Positions 48,174 through 62,100 of a DNA stretch of 64,000 nucleotides are shown in pieces. Each line of letters starts with the position of its first letter. Positions within the stretch are counted from its first letter, which is position 1. The position numbers and the translations under genes are program-made. Location: NCBI RefSeq assembly GCF_963675165.1, contig NC_087385.1:5256412-5320411 (forward strand), read 5' to 3'. The DNA comes from Halichondria panicea. Its lineage: Eukaryota; Porifera; Demospongiae; Suberitida; Halichondriidae. A model generated the notes under the pieces. The model searched no databases, was not told the DNA's origin, and saw nothing but the letters and a program-made list of their open reading frames with translations.

Positions 48174-49921
48174 TTACAATCCAACCACCTTTTTTCTTTT
48201 TTTCTTGCCCTTCTTCTTGGCCGCTTTAGATGAGGTCAACTCTACTATGGCAGCAAATAGGTCAGGTGACACACAGCTGGTCACGCCCACTCTCATGGTA
48301 GGGAGACCACCTTCCTTCCTCAGTGTTAAGCCCTCCATCACTTCTCTTGCTCCCCCGTCGCCGATAGAATTTCCCTCCAGACGAAGTTCCTCCAAGCAAG
48401 CACTACTCATTAGGAGTCTGTGAGAGGACGATAAATACGCTGAATGTACTATACCATAATTTTTAGACACCTCTCCCTGTAAACCGACCACTTTACCTAT
48501 TCAGAGACAGTTACTTAGTTACAGTATATGCATGAACCAACTGAACACTCAACAATCGATGCTGGCTTACTTTTTAATCTCTCTGGTACAGAGTACAGAG
48601 TTGAAGCTCCCTTTTGAGCAAGGACTGTGCACGTCAATACTGTTGTCCTGTAGGAAAAGCTTAGTAAGAGCTGGTGGTGGAGGAAGTGGTGCAGGCTCGA
48701 TTTTTGTCTCTCCCTCAGCCTTGTCGGAATGTTCAGTGGGAGTTGGTATTAGTGATTCAATGGCCTCACATATGACCACCACCAGTGGCTTGATCAGCTC
48801 AGAGCAGCCATAGCAGGTCAAGGTGTTGCCAATTAGTGACACCTCCCTGTATACATAAAAATGATACAACGAGCTACAAAATTTTCTTCTGTAAAATACA
48901 TTTTGCATGCAGGTCATCTCACCTGACTCCAGAAGTGGCTATGTAGGACCCCAGTATCTCCCCACAGTGTGAGTTAATCTCACAGAAGTTGAGGCTAAGG
49001 GTTTGAATCGTACGGGAGAATCGAAGACCGTCACAAAGTTGTACCAAACTGGCCTGGGGGATACTGTATGGAGGAAAATGTTTCTTTATTTTCCGTTTTC
49101 CAGTCACTGACTTGTAGCAATAGTTAATGATTGTGCGTATACTGTACCTGTTATAGTCAAGGTTGAGTGACGACAATTGAACTCTTCTTAGTGACCTGAA
49201 TAGGAACGATAGTTCTATTTCATGTTATTTAGTTTTCAGCTTACACTACCTTGCTAATCTGCTGATTGCCCAAGGTGATAGCCCAGCTTCTCGTATCTCC
49301 AAAGCTTTCATCGTGATACCCACAGCAGACTCAAAATAGAGTGCCTGTAACAACAACAGGGTATGTAAATAATGTCAATTAGATGCTCAATGAGTGACAT
49401 ACCAGAGATACAATGGCATCATCGTCGAGGGCCAAATTCCAGACATAAAGGCAACGAACAAAGCTGTATTTAGTCTCCACCCAGGAGTCAGCCAGAGGTT
49501 GCAGCATCTTCCTAGTGGGGGGAGTGGTGGGATCAGGTGACCCGCTGGATTGTGCGACTGTTGACCCATCTAGGGCAAACTGAATGGGTACCAATCATGA
49601 ACTCTTGTTATCAGCTTTATAATTATGGTTATAAAGTAATTTGCTAATTGGTGGCTATGGCAACAACCACAATTCAGCATGGTTCAGCACATGACTGACC
49701 TTCACAGGGGCAGGTTTCTCACCCACAATACCCTCTTTTAGCAGCTTAACCAATTCTGGAGAACAGATCCTACCAGGGAGAATACAGTTCCGTTGATAAG
49801 CCTTTAAAAAGGCTCTACATTTAATCAATTCTTCCTCTTTCTCAGCTGCTGCTTTTGCAGCCTTCTTCTTCCCACCTTTCTTCTTTCCACCACCTTTGGC
49901 TTTCTTCTTCTTAACAGGCAT
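48174..49921 (-). CDS. leucine-rich repeat protein with lysine-rich ends
   Basis: Seven exons (49700-49921, 49403-49579, 49250-49344, 49148-49195, 48923-49063, 48571-48846, 48174-48417) give 400 residues. Both ends are extremely basic (MPVKKKKAKGGGKKKGGKKK and KKKGKKKRKK). The middle holds RNI-type leucine-rich repeats: VQLSSLNLDYNSIPQASLVQ, IQTLSLNFCEINSHCGEILG, EVSLIGNTLTCYG, ALTKLFLQDNSI and CLEELRLEGNSIGDGGAREV. RNI-like LRR proteins with lysine tracts are frequent among ciliary and flagellar proteins, but I could not assign an ortholog, so function is not claimed beyond protein binding. It is divergent from VPS13B across 188 bp. Confidence 0.75.
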
Positions 49922-50109
49922 TGCTCGACTGGAGAACTGAGGGGGAAACCCGACTAAAGTGAAGTAAGAAACAACTCTACATTCCTCACTTTACAAGCCA
50001 GAGCTGCATGCTGCTGAGCTAGCCCAGCCACGCCCCCTTCTTATAGGGATGCTCACCAGGAAACAAAGTGAAAGGAACAGATCTACCTTCTATTAGATCT
50101 ATAGCAGCC
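49922..50109. promoter_or_regulatory. shared divergent promoter, LRR protein / VPS13B
   Basis: 188 bp between divergent start codons. An upstream in-frame ATG at 50068 would add 14 residues to VPS13B, but the family start is MLEGY at 50110. No core promoter element recognised. Confidence 0.35.
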
Positions 50110-53100
50110 ATGTTAGAGGGATACATTACCCCTCTATTGATGTCCTACATTGATAAGTTCATCAAAAACATCAAACCATCTGATCTACAAGTCTCATTCT
50201 GGGGAGGAGATGCTGTCCTTCGCAATCTGGAGCTTCGATTAGACGTCTTAGAAAAGGAACTCAATGGATTTCCTGTCGAGATCCAAAGCGGAAAGATTCG
50301 CGAGATGTCAATTCATCTTCCATGGAATGCCATCGCTTCCACGTCTGTTGAAATCACTATCCAAGATCTGGAGCTAGTCATCAAAATGAAGAGTATGCGT
50401 TCCAAATCGAAGAAGGAGAAACCTTCACCGACAAAAACTGCGGATACTGACAACCCTGTTCCTTTGAAGAAATCTATCAGTTCTGGTGGTCTAACCGACC
50501 AACCTGGCTACTTACAGGGCTACCTCACTCGAATAATCAACAACGGTAAGATGCACATCAAGAGGATGGTGATCAAAGTGATTGAGGAGGAGAGCGATCT
50601 GATGCTAACATTCAACATAGGCTCTTTAGAGGGCTACACAACAGACGAGAATTGGGAGAAAACCTACGTCTACACTGATTACTTTAAAGACAATTTCTCG
50701 TTGTACAAAGAATGTGTTATAAGTGACATGACCGTTAATCTGCATCCTATTGAGGGTTTAGGTGATGCTCCAAGCAAGACAACCTCTCACGAACCATTTG
50801 TGCAACGTTGCTCTTTTACTGGCAGAATGAAGTTAGACTACAGAGGTAACATGTTCGTCAAGAAGTCTGTTGAAGTTTTATTCGATGCTGTCGAGTTTCA
50901 AGTCAATGAGAATCAGTTTTGTCTTTTTATGCACATTCTGGACTGGTTGCTTGCTGCCTACTACTCCACAAAACGTCTCAAGGGGGACACTCCTGACAGT
51001 CCCCTTCAATTGGAACCACCCCCTACCAGCACACCACCCTCTTCAGAGCCCCCGGTCGACAGTCAAACAGTGGACTCTACATCTAAATCTGGGGAAACAG
51101 AACAACCAATGTCCCCCTCGTCAAAAGGATGGAGTTCTTGGATGTTCTCATTTGTATCATCAGAAGAGGAGAATAATGGAAGCCAAGGAGAGACAGCCTC
51201 AATAACTAAGAGCAAACACATTGTGCCTAGTTCCACTTACGCCATGTCTGCCAATACAGTATCTGTCACGATGAATGTTACTCACAAAGTCCAAGTGCCA
51301 ATCTTTTACTCAATGCGATCGTTCACCTCTCCTGTCCTTCATCTCCACTTTACTGGATGCACCAACAAACTGGAGAGTGTCCCACAGAACAAACTGTTCC
51401 TCTACACACTGGGAATCATGTCGGTTGAGGCCAGCATCACTGGACTGTGTCCCTGTGTCAAGAAATTCCCCTCCTCTTGGCGAAGAACCAGCACTGCCAG
51501 CATTGCAGAGACCAATGAAAAGGTGAGTGTGCATATTTTGTGCTATTACAACAATCCATGTGTTTGCGTGTATTTGTTTGTGTGTGTTTCTATTTCACAA
51601 TCAATGTGTGTCTGTGTGTGTGTGCTGTTTCTTCCTGTACAGTACACACTACTGTACAGGCTTCTATCATTCACTTGACAACCACAACGTCTTTGTTGTT
51701 GTGTTCAGTTGATTACAGAATTCCATCCCCACTATATTGGTGCTTGTCTTTACCACCATTACATCTCTACCACATTATACCCCTACAGATCCCAATTTTT
51801 TCATCTGGAGAGCACCCCCTGGATTCAAGCACTCTCTCCGAGGAGCTCCTCAGGGGGTCCTTGTTTGACCCCACCCACAGCAACTCAGCCACCATCGACT
51901 TGCCCCCTGTCACCAAAGAAGAGCTGGCTCGTGTTGGCGAAGCCTTCCAGTCCTTATGGATCTCGTACCTCTATTTCGATGTGAGCGCTTCTCGAGTGAT
52001 GGAGGAGTGTTTTGAGAGGGTGGCAGTGGGGAGGTCAAAGATGGCCGTGAGTCCTGACGTGGTGCATCGTCTACAGCATTTCTGGACTGCTTACTCTCAA
52101 TGTATGGAGGCCAAACCATCCTCCTCTAAAGGTGATTTGTTAATAGAAATGCTAAAGATATAATTATACGTATTATTGTCACTTAGTCACTTAATTTTGT
52201 GTAGTACATTGTGCGTATTTACATGATAGTAATGAAATCCCACTGGTACTTTTTCACATGTGTTTAAATGCAGGCAAGGTGGTTCGTGGAGATCCTAACG
52301 CAGTAACTAATTTTGACATTGAGTTTGCTGGTGGTCACATGATCTTCACACCAAACGCTCATTTTATTCCAACCTCACTGCCCGACCAATCTAAGCACAA
52401 GAGCCCAAAGCACCATCGCAAACAGCAACCAACTCTGCCAGCACTCTGTACCACTTGCGACAAACTGAACATTGCAATTCTCCAGCCCATGTACAGTCGA
52501 AATGCTTCCCCTGACACGCCACAGAAAGTCCACACCGAGATACAGCATGACTGTATAGCCGCTGGTGTTGTCATGGTAAAGTCTCTCAGTGATGTGCTCA
52601 AGGAAGTCTCGTGTGATGCTGATGTGGTGTTGAAGCAGCCAAAGAGTTTTCTCCATTTTGGGAAATGTATGGATCTTCCAAAATTTACGTCGGAGTATGA
52701 TTCTACGAATATAGGAGATAACAGTTTAACGACTTCAACCTGGGATCTGTGTTTTAACGAGGCTACATGTGTTGGAACTCTCAAGCAGCTGGATCACTTC
52801 CTCTCCATCTCAAGTGCCTGGTTTCTGGGGGAGCCCCTCTCGTCAAGAGCAGAGATTATGTTCCCATCCAAGCAGCCTCTACCATTGAACATGCAACTAC
52901 ACGGAGTTATGAGAGATTTGGTTTTTACACGATCATTTTGTGACAACTATTATTCTATGTCCGTTGTTTTGTCTGAGGCTAGTGTAGCTATCTTGAAGGA
53001 GGGACTGAAGATCCCTGTGTTTCATGGACCACTGAACACTTGTGATTGGAACACCATTGATAGCTATACTAAGGAAACGCTGGCACAAAATGACAGTGAA

Positions 53101-56100
53101 GAGGGAGGCAAGGACAAACTTGTGGAGTTTTTCATGGCTACTCCTTATGACAAGTTGAAAGGTATGTGCATGTACAGTGTATATAGTTTGCTCTGTGATC
53201 GATCGATGTAAAAGTGGTAAGCAGTGATGCTGTATCTTTAACCCATACTCTGTAGTAATTATACAGATATCACCTACAGAGGATTTCAGGTTGGTTGGCA
53301 GAAGTTAAAAGTTGAAGTGCAGTCAACCATGACCACACACTGTGTGTTTCTTCATACTAATGTAATTAGTGGTCATGGCTGACTGCAGTTCAACTTTTAA
53401 CTTCTGCCAACCAACCTGAAATCCTCTGTATCCTCAGTGGTATAATTTTGTTTCTGTTTTGCATTACAGATGAGATCTTTCCGGTTGTTAAGCTCGAGAT
53501 GTCTGGATGTGCCATGTCTCTGGAACCTTCTCTCGTCGATTATATGAAATTCCTCCCACTGAATTCACTCCATGTTCAGGCGGCTACTCCACCCATTGAG
53601 TCTCACACAACGGACATAGACCCCTCACCGTCCACACCTCACACACTCACATCTATCAGCTCTGTGGAATCAGCGGTCAAAGTACAGGAACCAGAAATGT
53701 GGTCTATGTTAAAGAAATATGAAGTCATGGTGAGCTCAGAGATACATACTCACTCTACCTGCTTCGTGTATTGTGTATAATGTGCTGTACGTGTTACCTG
53801 TACTGTATTACTGGTACAGTTCTACTTTGACCTGTTAAGAGTTTGTTCATTGTATTGTGCAGGTCAAAACCAGTCCTATTCTGATGGTTCTCCCGAGTCG
53901 AGAGTCGACCTCACCACCCAGTGACCCATCTTCATTCCCTCTCCTCCCTGCCCTAGCCAAGCAAGTGGGCGGAGGCCATCCTAACAAACCTAACTCTGCC
54001 CTCCTCATCTCCCTACCGAGCATGCTCCTGGAGTCAGCCAGAGGTGGAGCCATTGCCGGAGTGGTGGAAAGGGATGGACGACCAGACTCTCTCCCCTGGG
54101 ACTGTGGGCTAGCTAGTCTCGCTGTATTCACAGTGATGAATGAGCAATCTCATTACCTGTTGGAGCCTCTCGCTGTAAAGGCCACCCTCGCCCCTCAACA
54201 GGAGGGGTCTGGCATAACAGTACACAGTAATACTGTCACCATGGCATTATCAAAAGAACAGGTATATGATTTTAGGCACGCTGTTAAGCCCCTTGATACT
54301 GAACACCTGTCACCCTAACTTGCAGGTGGAGCTGATGTGTGGAAGATTAGCAGACGTTGCAGAGCTGGCAAATACCCTCACTCACTCTTTTGCCGCCTCA
54401 GAGAAAGCTGATGAAGCTAGGGATGAAGATTCTGTATCAGGAAGTCTCGTTGATGGCCAGGCCCCCTCACACCTCTCATCACCCGCCCAGTCTACACTCA
54501 CACGCTCCACCACCCTCCCAACAGGCTCTGACGTGAGCACTGTCTCGTCATTTCTCATCTATCAAGGTCTCTCTTCGCTATGGATACAGGTCATAATACC
54601 GAAGCTTGTTTTGAATCTATACGCCTGGGACCACAGTGGTACCAAGCAGACGTCCGACAAAGAGTCTCTTAAAAGTCTTTTAAATGAGAAAAATGGGACG
54701 CTTGTCAAGCTATCTATTGAGATTGATGGGACATCTTTACAGGTCGATATTCAAGAGAAGTGTACAGACATTGTCTTTAAGTTGGCTGCCATGGAGTCCT
54801 CCCTTTATCAGAAGAACGACTCACTGACAAATAATGACACAACTACGTTTCTCCCTGACAACCAATGGATACCTCGAATCACCTCTTCTAACGGCAAAAT
54901 CTTCTCCTCTTTATCCTCTGTGCTTCCCGAGAGCCTCTCTCAAGAAACAGCAGCAACCTCTCCCACAATACTGTTGCCCAGCCAACAACACTTGAGTCCC
55001 TCCTCATCACAATCTAACTTTGTCCTAGTGACCATCAAACTGCCCCAGGGCTTGCCTCACAAAGTGGTGAAACTCTCCTGCAATGTGCGACCATTTGAAG
55101 TATGTGCTTGGTTACCTGTTCTCCAGTATGTCCTAGACATTGGCAGTCCAGTCATGGCAACCAAGACCAGGAAAAAGGTAATCAGAACAAATGTATCGTT
55201 TGTATATGGCTCTAATTATGTATGTGGACATGAGTAGTATGTCAAGGACATTCCATTACTCAATTTTATCACTCCCTGCAGCAGCCCAGTGATAAAAAGG
55301 ACTCCTCTTCCCTCCCCCTCTCATTGTGGCCAGCACTAGATGTACATTTGGAGAACTTTCGCCTGGTCATTCCTGACAGCAGTTACACCAACACCCTCCT
55401 CCTCAACACATCCTCTCTCCACATCACCTCCGCTCTAGACTTCACAAGTCCTGACGTGAGGTTTGTGACTGATCCCAGTACCTTCGGGAAACTGGCTCGA
55501 CTCTCCCAGGAGAAGCAGCTGCCTCCATTGCCCCTCTATCAGCTAGACCTCATCGGAGTGGGTCTAGAGGCACTTGTCCAGAAAGATAGGTATGTTATGC
55601 TTCATAAAAAGAATGTTATAAATGATTTTTTATTTCTGTTGCTGTAGTAGTGTAAGGTCGTTCTTGTGTACCTCGACTGCTGACTTAAGGGTGGTGTACA
55701 CCCCACCACTCTGTCTAACTCCGTCCACTCGGCATAAGGAGGTGGTCCAGGCCACTGGGCATAGCCTGGAACTGAATGTCATCACTGACGCCACACTGTT
55801 TGTGGGATATGATCAGGTGAGCATCAACTACATTACATGCGTGTTTATAATACCATTCTATTCTGCCTCAGGTTAAGTGTGCTTCTGATATTTTCAAGAC
55901 CAATAATCCCTTTCATGCTCAAGCTAAGGACACCACCTCTCCCAATCAGCCAGCTGTTGCCAATAGCAAAGACAAAGAGTCGTCATCACTATTCGCTGAG
56001 TTCCCACCCCTCAAGGTTTTACTCACTGGAAAGACTGTCTGCATATCTATGCTCAAGCATGCAACATCACCCAATCAGCCTGAAACTCAATGCAGACTGG

Positions 56101-59100
56101 TCACCCCTTTTGTGCATGCCATCGCATACAACCCATTTTGTACACTGCAAGTCCACCGTGGGTGCATTGAGACTGAGCTATCCTGTTTCAACATGGCCGC
56201 CCTATACTCGGAACAGCCAACACCTATAGGTTAGTAACATCATGTTTGAGTGCGTTCTTGTAAATTAAGTGGTGCATGTGGTGTATACACATATAGCATG
56301 TACTTTATGCACATTCCACCCACATGCACAGCTTATTCAGATCTCACATCTGCTGACTCAGTGAGTTCACTACTGGAGTCCAGATTATTTACCACCGCTA
56401 GAGGCCAGTCTGTGGGTGGTCTGCCCCCCACCCTCCTCTCTGTCAGCTGCTCACTGGGGGAGGGCGGGAATCTCTCTGTGGATATTAGACGTCCTGTCAA
56501 ACTCTCTCTGACACCTGGATTTATTGAGAGGAGTGTTGAGTTTGCTTGTGAGCTGGAAGAGATCATCGTACCCCTACTGAATGGTGCCAGTGATAAAGTG
56601 AAAAATAAAAAGTCACCAAATGACAATGAAACACCTCAGAAGAGTGATGAGAACATTTCTAACGCATCAGAAAATAAAACGACTACCTCAAGCCTCTCTA
56701 AAGTCTTAAATTCTGAAGTATGTATCTCAACTTCTCAAATGGTTTTCGAACTCAAACTTTCGACTTTTTCAAAAGCTCGTTCAATCAGTCGGGAGCAAAG
56801 TGTGGTCTCGGAAGACTCTGTACCACAGATGCAAGAGGACACGACTACCAGTGACCCCTACACACACCCCTCCTTGAAGGAAGGCCTGTTAGCTAGCTGG
56901 GAGGGTATTGCAATCACCATACCATCAAAAGGACAGACCGGCAATCTCCAAGTCAACGGAATGCAGCTACTCTCTGTGTGTGCTGGTGTCTCCAGCTTCA
57001 TTGTTGCTCCTGTACATTTGCAGTGTGCCCTTAAGCAACACCTCTACACACACGACCTGTAAGTACATTGTACCCTTTATATAGTAACAGTATCATCCTA
57101 TTTCTTCTCCTCCAGATCTCAGTTATCATTTGAGATCAGTTGTGGCCTCCTGGAAATGTTTGTGAGTCAAGCCAGTGTGAGCACCATTCTAACAGCCACG
57201 TCGCTGCTGTCTGAAGTGACCAAGCCATTGGTGTCGAGGTTTGCCTCTACTAGTTCGTCCTCAAAGCCTCGTCATCGGCGCAAAGAAATTAAGAGCTCTA
57301 ACAAAGATGTGGTGTCGTTCTGTGATGACTTGAGATGTGGAGACTTCAAGTACACCATTGATGTTGAATCAGGTTAGACAAATTTCTGAGCCTATAACAT
57401 GGACTTGCGAACGTTATGGCGCTGCTCAAAAACAATAGCAACCGGCTTATTACATTTTTCCTGTCCAGAGGTTCCTCGAATGCCAGTTGCCGGAGAGATA
57501 GTGTTCCACCTGGGGGATTCCTCTCCTATGATGACGTGGTGTTACCAAGAGCCTAGAGCACTCACACACATGACAGTCCTTCCTTTGCCCTTCAGCGTCA
57601 CCAGTAACACGCCCATCAAGGTACACCCTCTAGTACCGATCTGTTTTATCCAGTTTGCTCTAGCCTTACATTTGTCAATGACCATTTCATACCTTTTACT
57701 ATTTAGGTGAGGTGCTGTCTGCAATACTGGCGTGCAGAGGAGCATTGTTTCTCAACATTGACCTCCTTCCACATCTCTGAGACCACTCCCTCTGAGCTGA
57801 CCTTCCATGACCTCACCAATACGTCTGTTGACAGTTGCCCATCTGCCAGGGTGTGGAGGGTGGTTGTCAAGAGTGTAGTGGGCGGAGACGAAGATGAAGT
57901 CTTCCATTCAAAGTACGTATGTACAGTATCGTATTGTGAGTTTAATTCTAGTGGCTGATCTTTTGCTACAGGGCAGAGATATTGGACGATGCTGGCTCCC
58001 CCCTCCCCCTCACAGCTGTCCTTTCCCCCGTCTCCCTGGCTGCCAATCTCCGAGTCAACTCCATCTTCTCTCCCTCATTCATACCGTCTCTCACCCTCTC
58101 TTTCAGCTGCAAAGAGTTCACCGGGACCCTACTCCATCACAACCCAGTCGAGGGGCCTGTCTTATTCGAGGAGTATAGAGTTGCAATTGGTTGTGGCTCG
58201 CAAGAGTTGCTGAGGGTGAGCGTGAAGGATGGCATCATGGTAACCAACCAGGAGAGGGGTGGAGACATCAGCCTCAAGGTTAATTGCTTGTACATGTAGA
58301 TTCTCTATTATTTTCCTCGCAATGTTTTAGATTGATGGAGTTCTTTCGATGGAGTATGTGGACTTCGGTGATTTAGTCTGGCGCACCACTGCCTATCCAA
58401 CCAAGCTATCTGGTTCAGTCAAGTACAGCCAAAATATTGAAGTGAGAATTTTAATTGAATTTTCATACCTTACATGTACGTGTGTGTGTGTTCTTTCAAT
58501 CATCATCCAGACTAGTTTAGACGCTCCTCCAGATGCCAAGTCTTTGTCCGTTAGTCTGGCATTCAGCCCCGCCATACTGAGACTGAGTCAAGGTCTAGTG
58601 CACACCTCCAGTTTGGCAGCTCATGTTTGGCTCAACAGCGGTCTGGCCGGGATGACAGGAAGTGGGTGTAACCATACTGATCCAGTGTCTCTACTATTAA
58701 ACCATTACATCATTTGCAACGACACTATGGAAGACCTCCACATCAGACAAGTAAGGAATCAAATTATACTGAGGCTATACACTGTACAGTAACTATTTGT
58801 TGCTTTCCACATGTACACATGTATTCTTCGAACTACACAACTGCGTAGTTTTTACATGTGTTCCATGAGGTACTATGTGTACATCAATACTACGTAACCA
58901 CATCCCCCACAGTTTTCAACTGATGAGGACAGAGTTATTTGCAATGGAGAGTGTACTGGCTACAGTTGGAGGAGTCATGTGATCAGTCCTCGACAACTAC
59001 AGCTGTGTGTGGTGATGGATGAGGTGCAGCGATGGACGGAACCATTCTCTGTGTGTGGTCCTGGAGTGCATAGTCTGGAGCTGGATGTGGGGGGTCATAC

Positions 59101-62100
59101 TGCTGCTGTGTTCGTGAGAGTCACCCAGCTGGGAGGCTTGCAAAAACAGGTAAGCCATTTGCGTTTATTTGATCGACACAAATTGCATCCCACACATTCT
59201 TGTGTACATGTGTTTAGGTGACCTTGTTTGGCAGTTGGAAGCTGTTCTCAACTCTCCCCTTCCCCATTCAAGTTAAGCTCTGCTCCAGCCATCCAGACAA
59301 CGAGTACAAACAAGGAGCCTTACAGCACAAGGTTCTCGCACTGGATCAAGACGGTAGTCTGCCCTCTATTGTGGGCACTGAAGCTGAAGTAGATGGTGTC
59401 ATGTTCAGAACTATGGATGAGGGGAGTTGGTCGAAAGTGTACCCTATGACTTGTGGTCAAAATTGCAATAGACCACAACTGCTAGTGGAGGTATGTATTA
59501 TGTGTTTATATATTATCTATAGGTGTCACATGACAATGCCTTCATCCACTAGTTTCCCTATGGTGATGGATCTTTTGGTTACTGCTGGTACAATATTAAA
59601 CCCATTGACTATTGGAACAATAAGCCATGGGGAAGCAAGGTACATACATAGTTATAAGAATATTTTACACATGAAGTTTTCTTTCTGCAGATTTCTCTTT
59701 CACCTCTGTTTGCTGTCAGAAACCTCTCCCCATTTGACCTCACTTTGACAATGAATAGCAGCCAATCTGCGCCTGCACACACCCCCACTCCTGAGCCACA
59801 CTCTGAAACATTGGCTCTCGGCAAAGGGAGAAATATTACCCTATCACTCACGTACGGTGCTGACGTCGTTTACAACTTAACGTTCAAAGCAAGGTAGGCT
59901 AGACACTCCCCCTTCCTCTACTATACAGTGTACTCAATATGTTACTCTCTTACAGTGAATCACCTGAGTCCTCGTCCCCTCCACTGGTCCTCTCCACACA
60001 TCTGCTACACGATCTCCCATTCATAGACTCTGCCGATAACTCCGGCCCACCCCCTACATATCTCTCCGCCCCACTGGGCACTAGCGGTGACTTCTGCACA
60101 CTTCAAGCTTCGTTTGAGCGTAATCATCTTAACACCATCACTGTAGTCCTGAGGCCCAAGGCACAGCTCACAAACTGTACTCCTTGCTCAGTGAAGGTGA
60201 TGGGTGTAGTTACTGGGGGAGAGGAAGAAACGACGAGCAACAACTACGAAGTGGCTCCACAGGAAGAGATGGTGCTCATTAATAAAGAGGTGTGTGACGC
60301 TACTATTTGTGCTTTTGATAAGTGTGTATAGTTTGTCTGTATAGTTTGTCTCTCTAATTATATTGTTCTCTCTCCCAAGTTGCTAGATAAATAAAATTAC
60401 GTTCTCTTCTTTCTTTACAATACAGTTTGTGTTAAGTGTGGATTTAAATGGAGTTCCACTGTGCTCAAAGCCCATTGCCTTGATGTCTCTCACCAAAGTG
60501 CAAGGCTCTAAGGAGATTGACCAGAAGCTTCTCCACCTTACTGAAGTATGCAGTGACTCAAAAGAAAAGGTGATTTTGCAAAGAATTAATGTGTACATGT
60601 ACAATTTTCATGCAATATCTTGTAGTAATTCATCTTGTAGAAATTCTTTTCTTATTACAGTAAGAAAATGTGAATGTCTTGTGAAACTTCCTTTTTTCCA
60701 CAGATGGCTGCACAATTCCTTCTCACAACTGAATCTCAAAACCCGACCACTGAGAGCACTATCAGGCCTGCCTATGTACTACACAACAAAACTAAGAACT
60801 CACTGTGGACCAAACCGATCATGATTGCTGGGAAAGTGAACCAAGAACTACTCACAAACTTACACAAGAACACGTGTCACCACTCTTTCCAAGTGAAGCA
60901 AGGCGAATCTGAACCGATCGTATTTTGGAACAGTATCAATTCACAACGTAAAGACCAAGGGGCACTCACACAAGTCGTGTGTTTGACAGCTGCAGAGAAC
61001 AAAGCCTTGATTACCTCCTCATCCATTTTTCTCTCTCCAAAGTTTGTCCGCCATTCTTTTTCCCTACCCACCATCAATGAGACCACTCTCTCCTACCGAC
61101 CCCATCTCCTCACCAGACATGAGGCCAATGGAATCACTTACCTCGTTGTATCAGAAGATCCTTCACCACGGTTCTACTTTCAAAACATGTGTGCCACGGA
61201 CTTAGAAGTTGTAGAGTATGGTACTGCAGGTGTGAATGCTTATCCCCAGTCGATACCCTCAGGCTGTGAGGTTGTGTATGAACCACCATCAATTGCTAAA
61301 CTATACCCCCTTGTGTTTGATGCCGAGAGTACAAGTGACCAGGAAAAAGAGCTCAAGGAAAAAGCCGACAAAGCTATGCTAAAAATGAGACAAAAATCAT
61401 TCGGAGAAGAACCATTCGCATGGAGCAAGCCATTTCCACTTAATTCGGCTGAAGAGAAAGTTGTTTCGATTCCTAACGTGGACATTGTGTTTATTTCGAC
61501 TGACAAGAGAGGATGTACCACTACAATGACTATTATACCCACGACCAATGCACCCCTGTCCAATATGGATCTCCCTAGTGATCAAAAGGTGCCAGTCTCG
61601 ATTGATATGAAGCTCACATTAGAACAGATAGTTGTTTGTATTGATGATGAAGTTACTGACCAGTCCGCAATCAAAGAACTTGTACGAATGTACGGTGATG
61701 ATATCAAGATGTGTTACACTATGTCTCATAGGAAAAACACACAGATTGAACTGTCTATGCTGTCGTGTCAGATTGACAATGTGTACGAGAAGACATCGCC
61801 CGAGTACGCTGTAGCGATGATTTCACGGTGTGAGCATGTACGAAGAAGATCACTGATCCAGACAGAGTTCCCACCAGTAGCTAGGCTGCAAATCAACTTC
61901 AACCCATGTTCGATGAGATTGATAGACAAATTGCAAGTCTCCACTCAGCCGGTAACGATTCAACTTGAAGACAGCCTTCTACAACACATGAAGGATTTGA
62001 TTTTCACTTACATACCTCCGGGAATTCTTTTCCTATCTTCAAAAGATCAACAAACCGATTCAAGCACACAAACTACACCCACCATTGTTCTGCAAGAAGC

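Noticed and set aside
50068-50109. Upstream in-frame ATG for VPS13B
   Set aside because: The conserved chorein start MLEGY lies at 50110; the 14 extra residues have no counterpart in the family.
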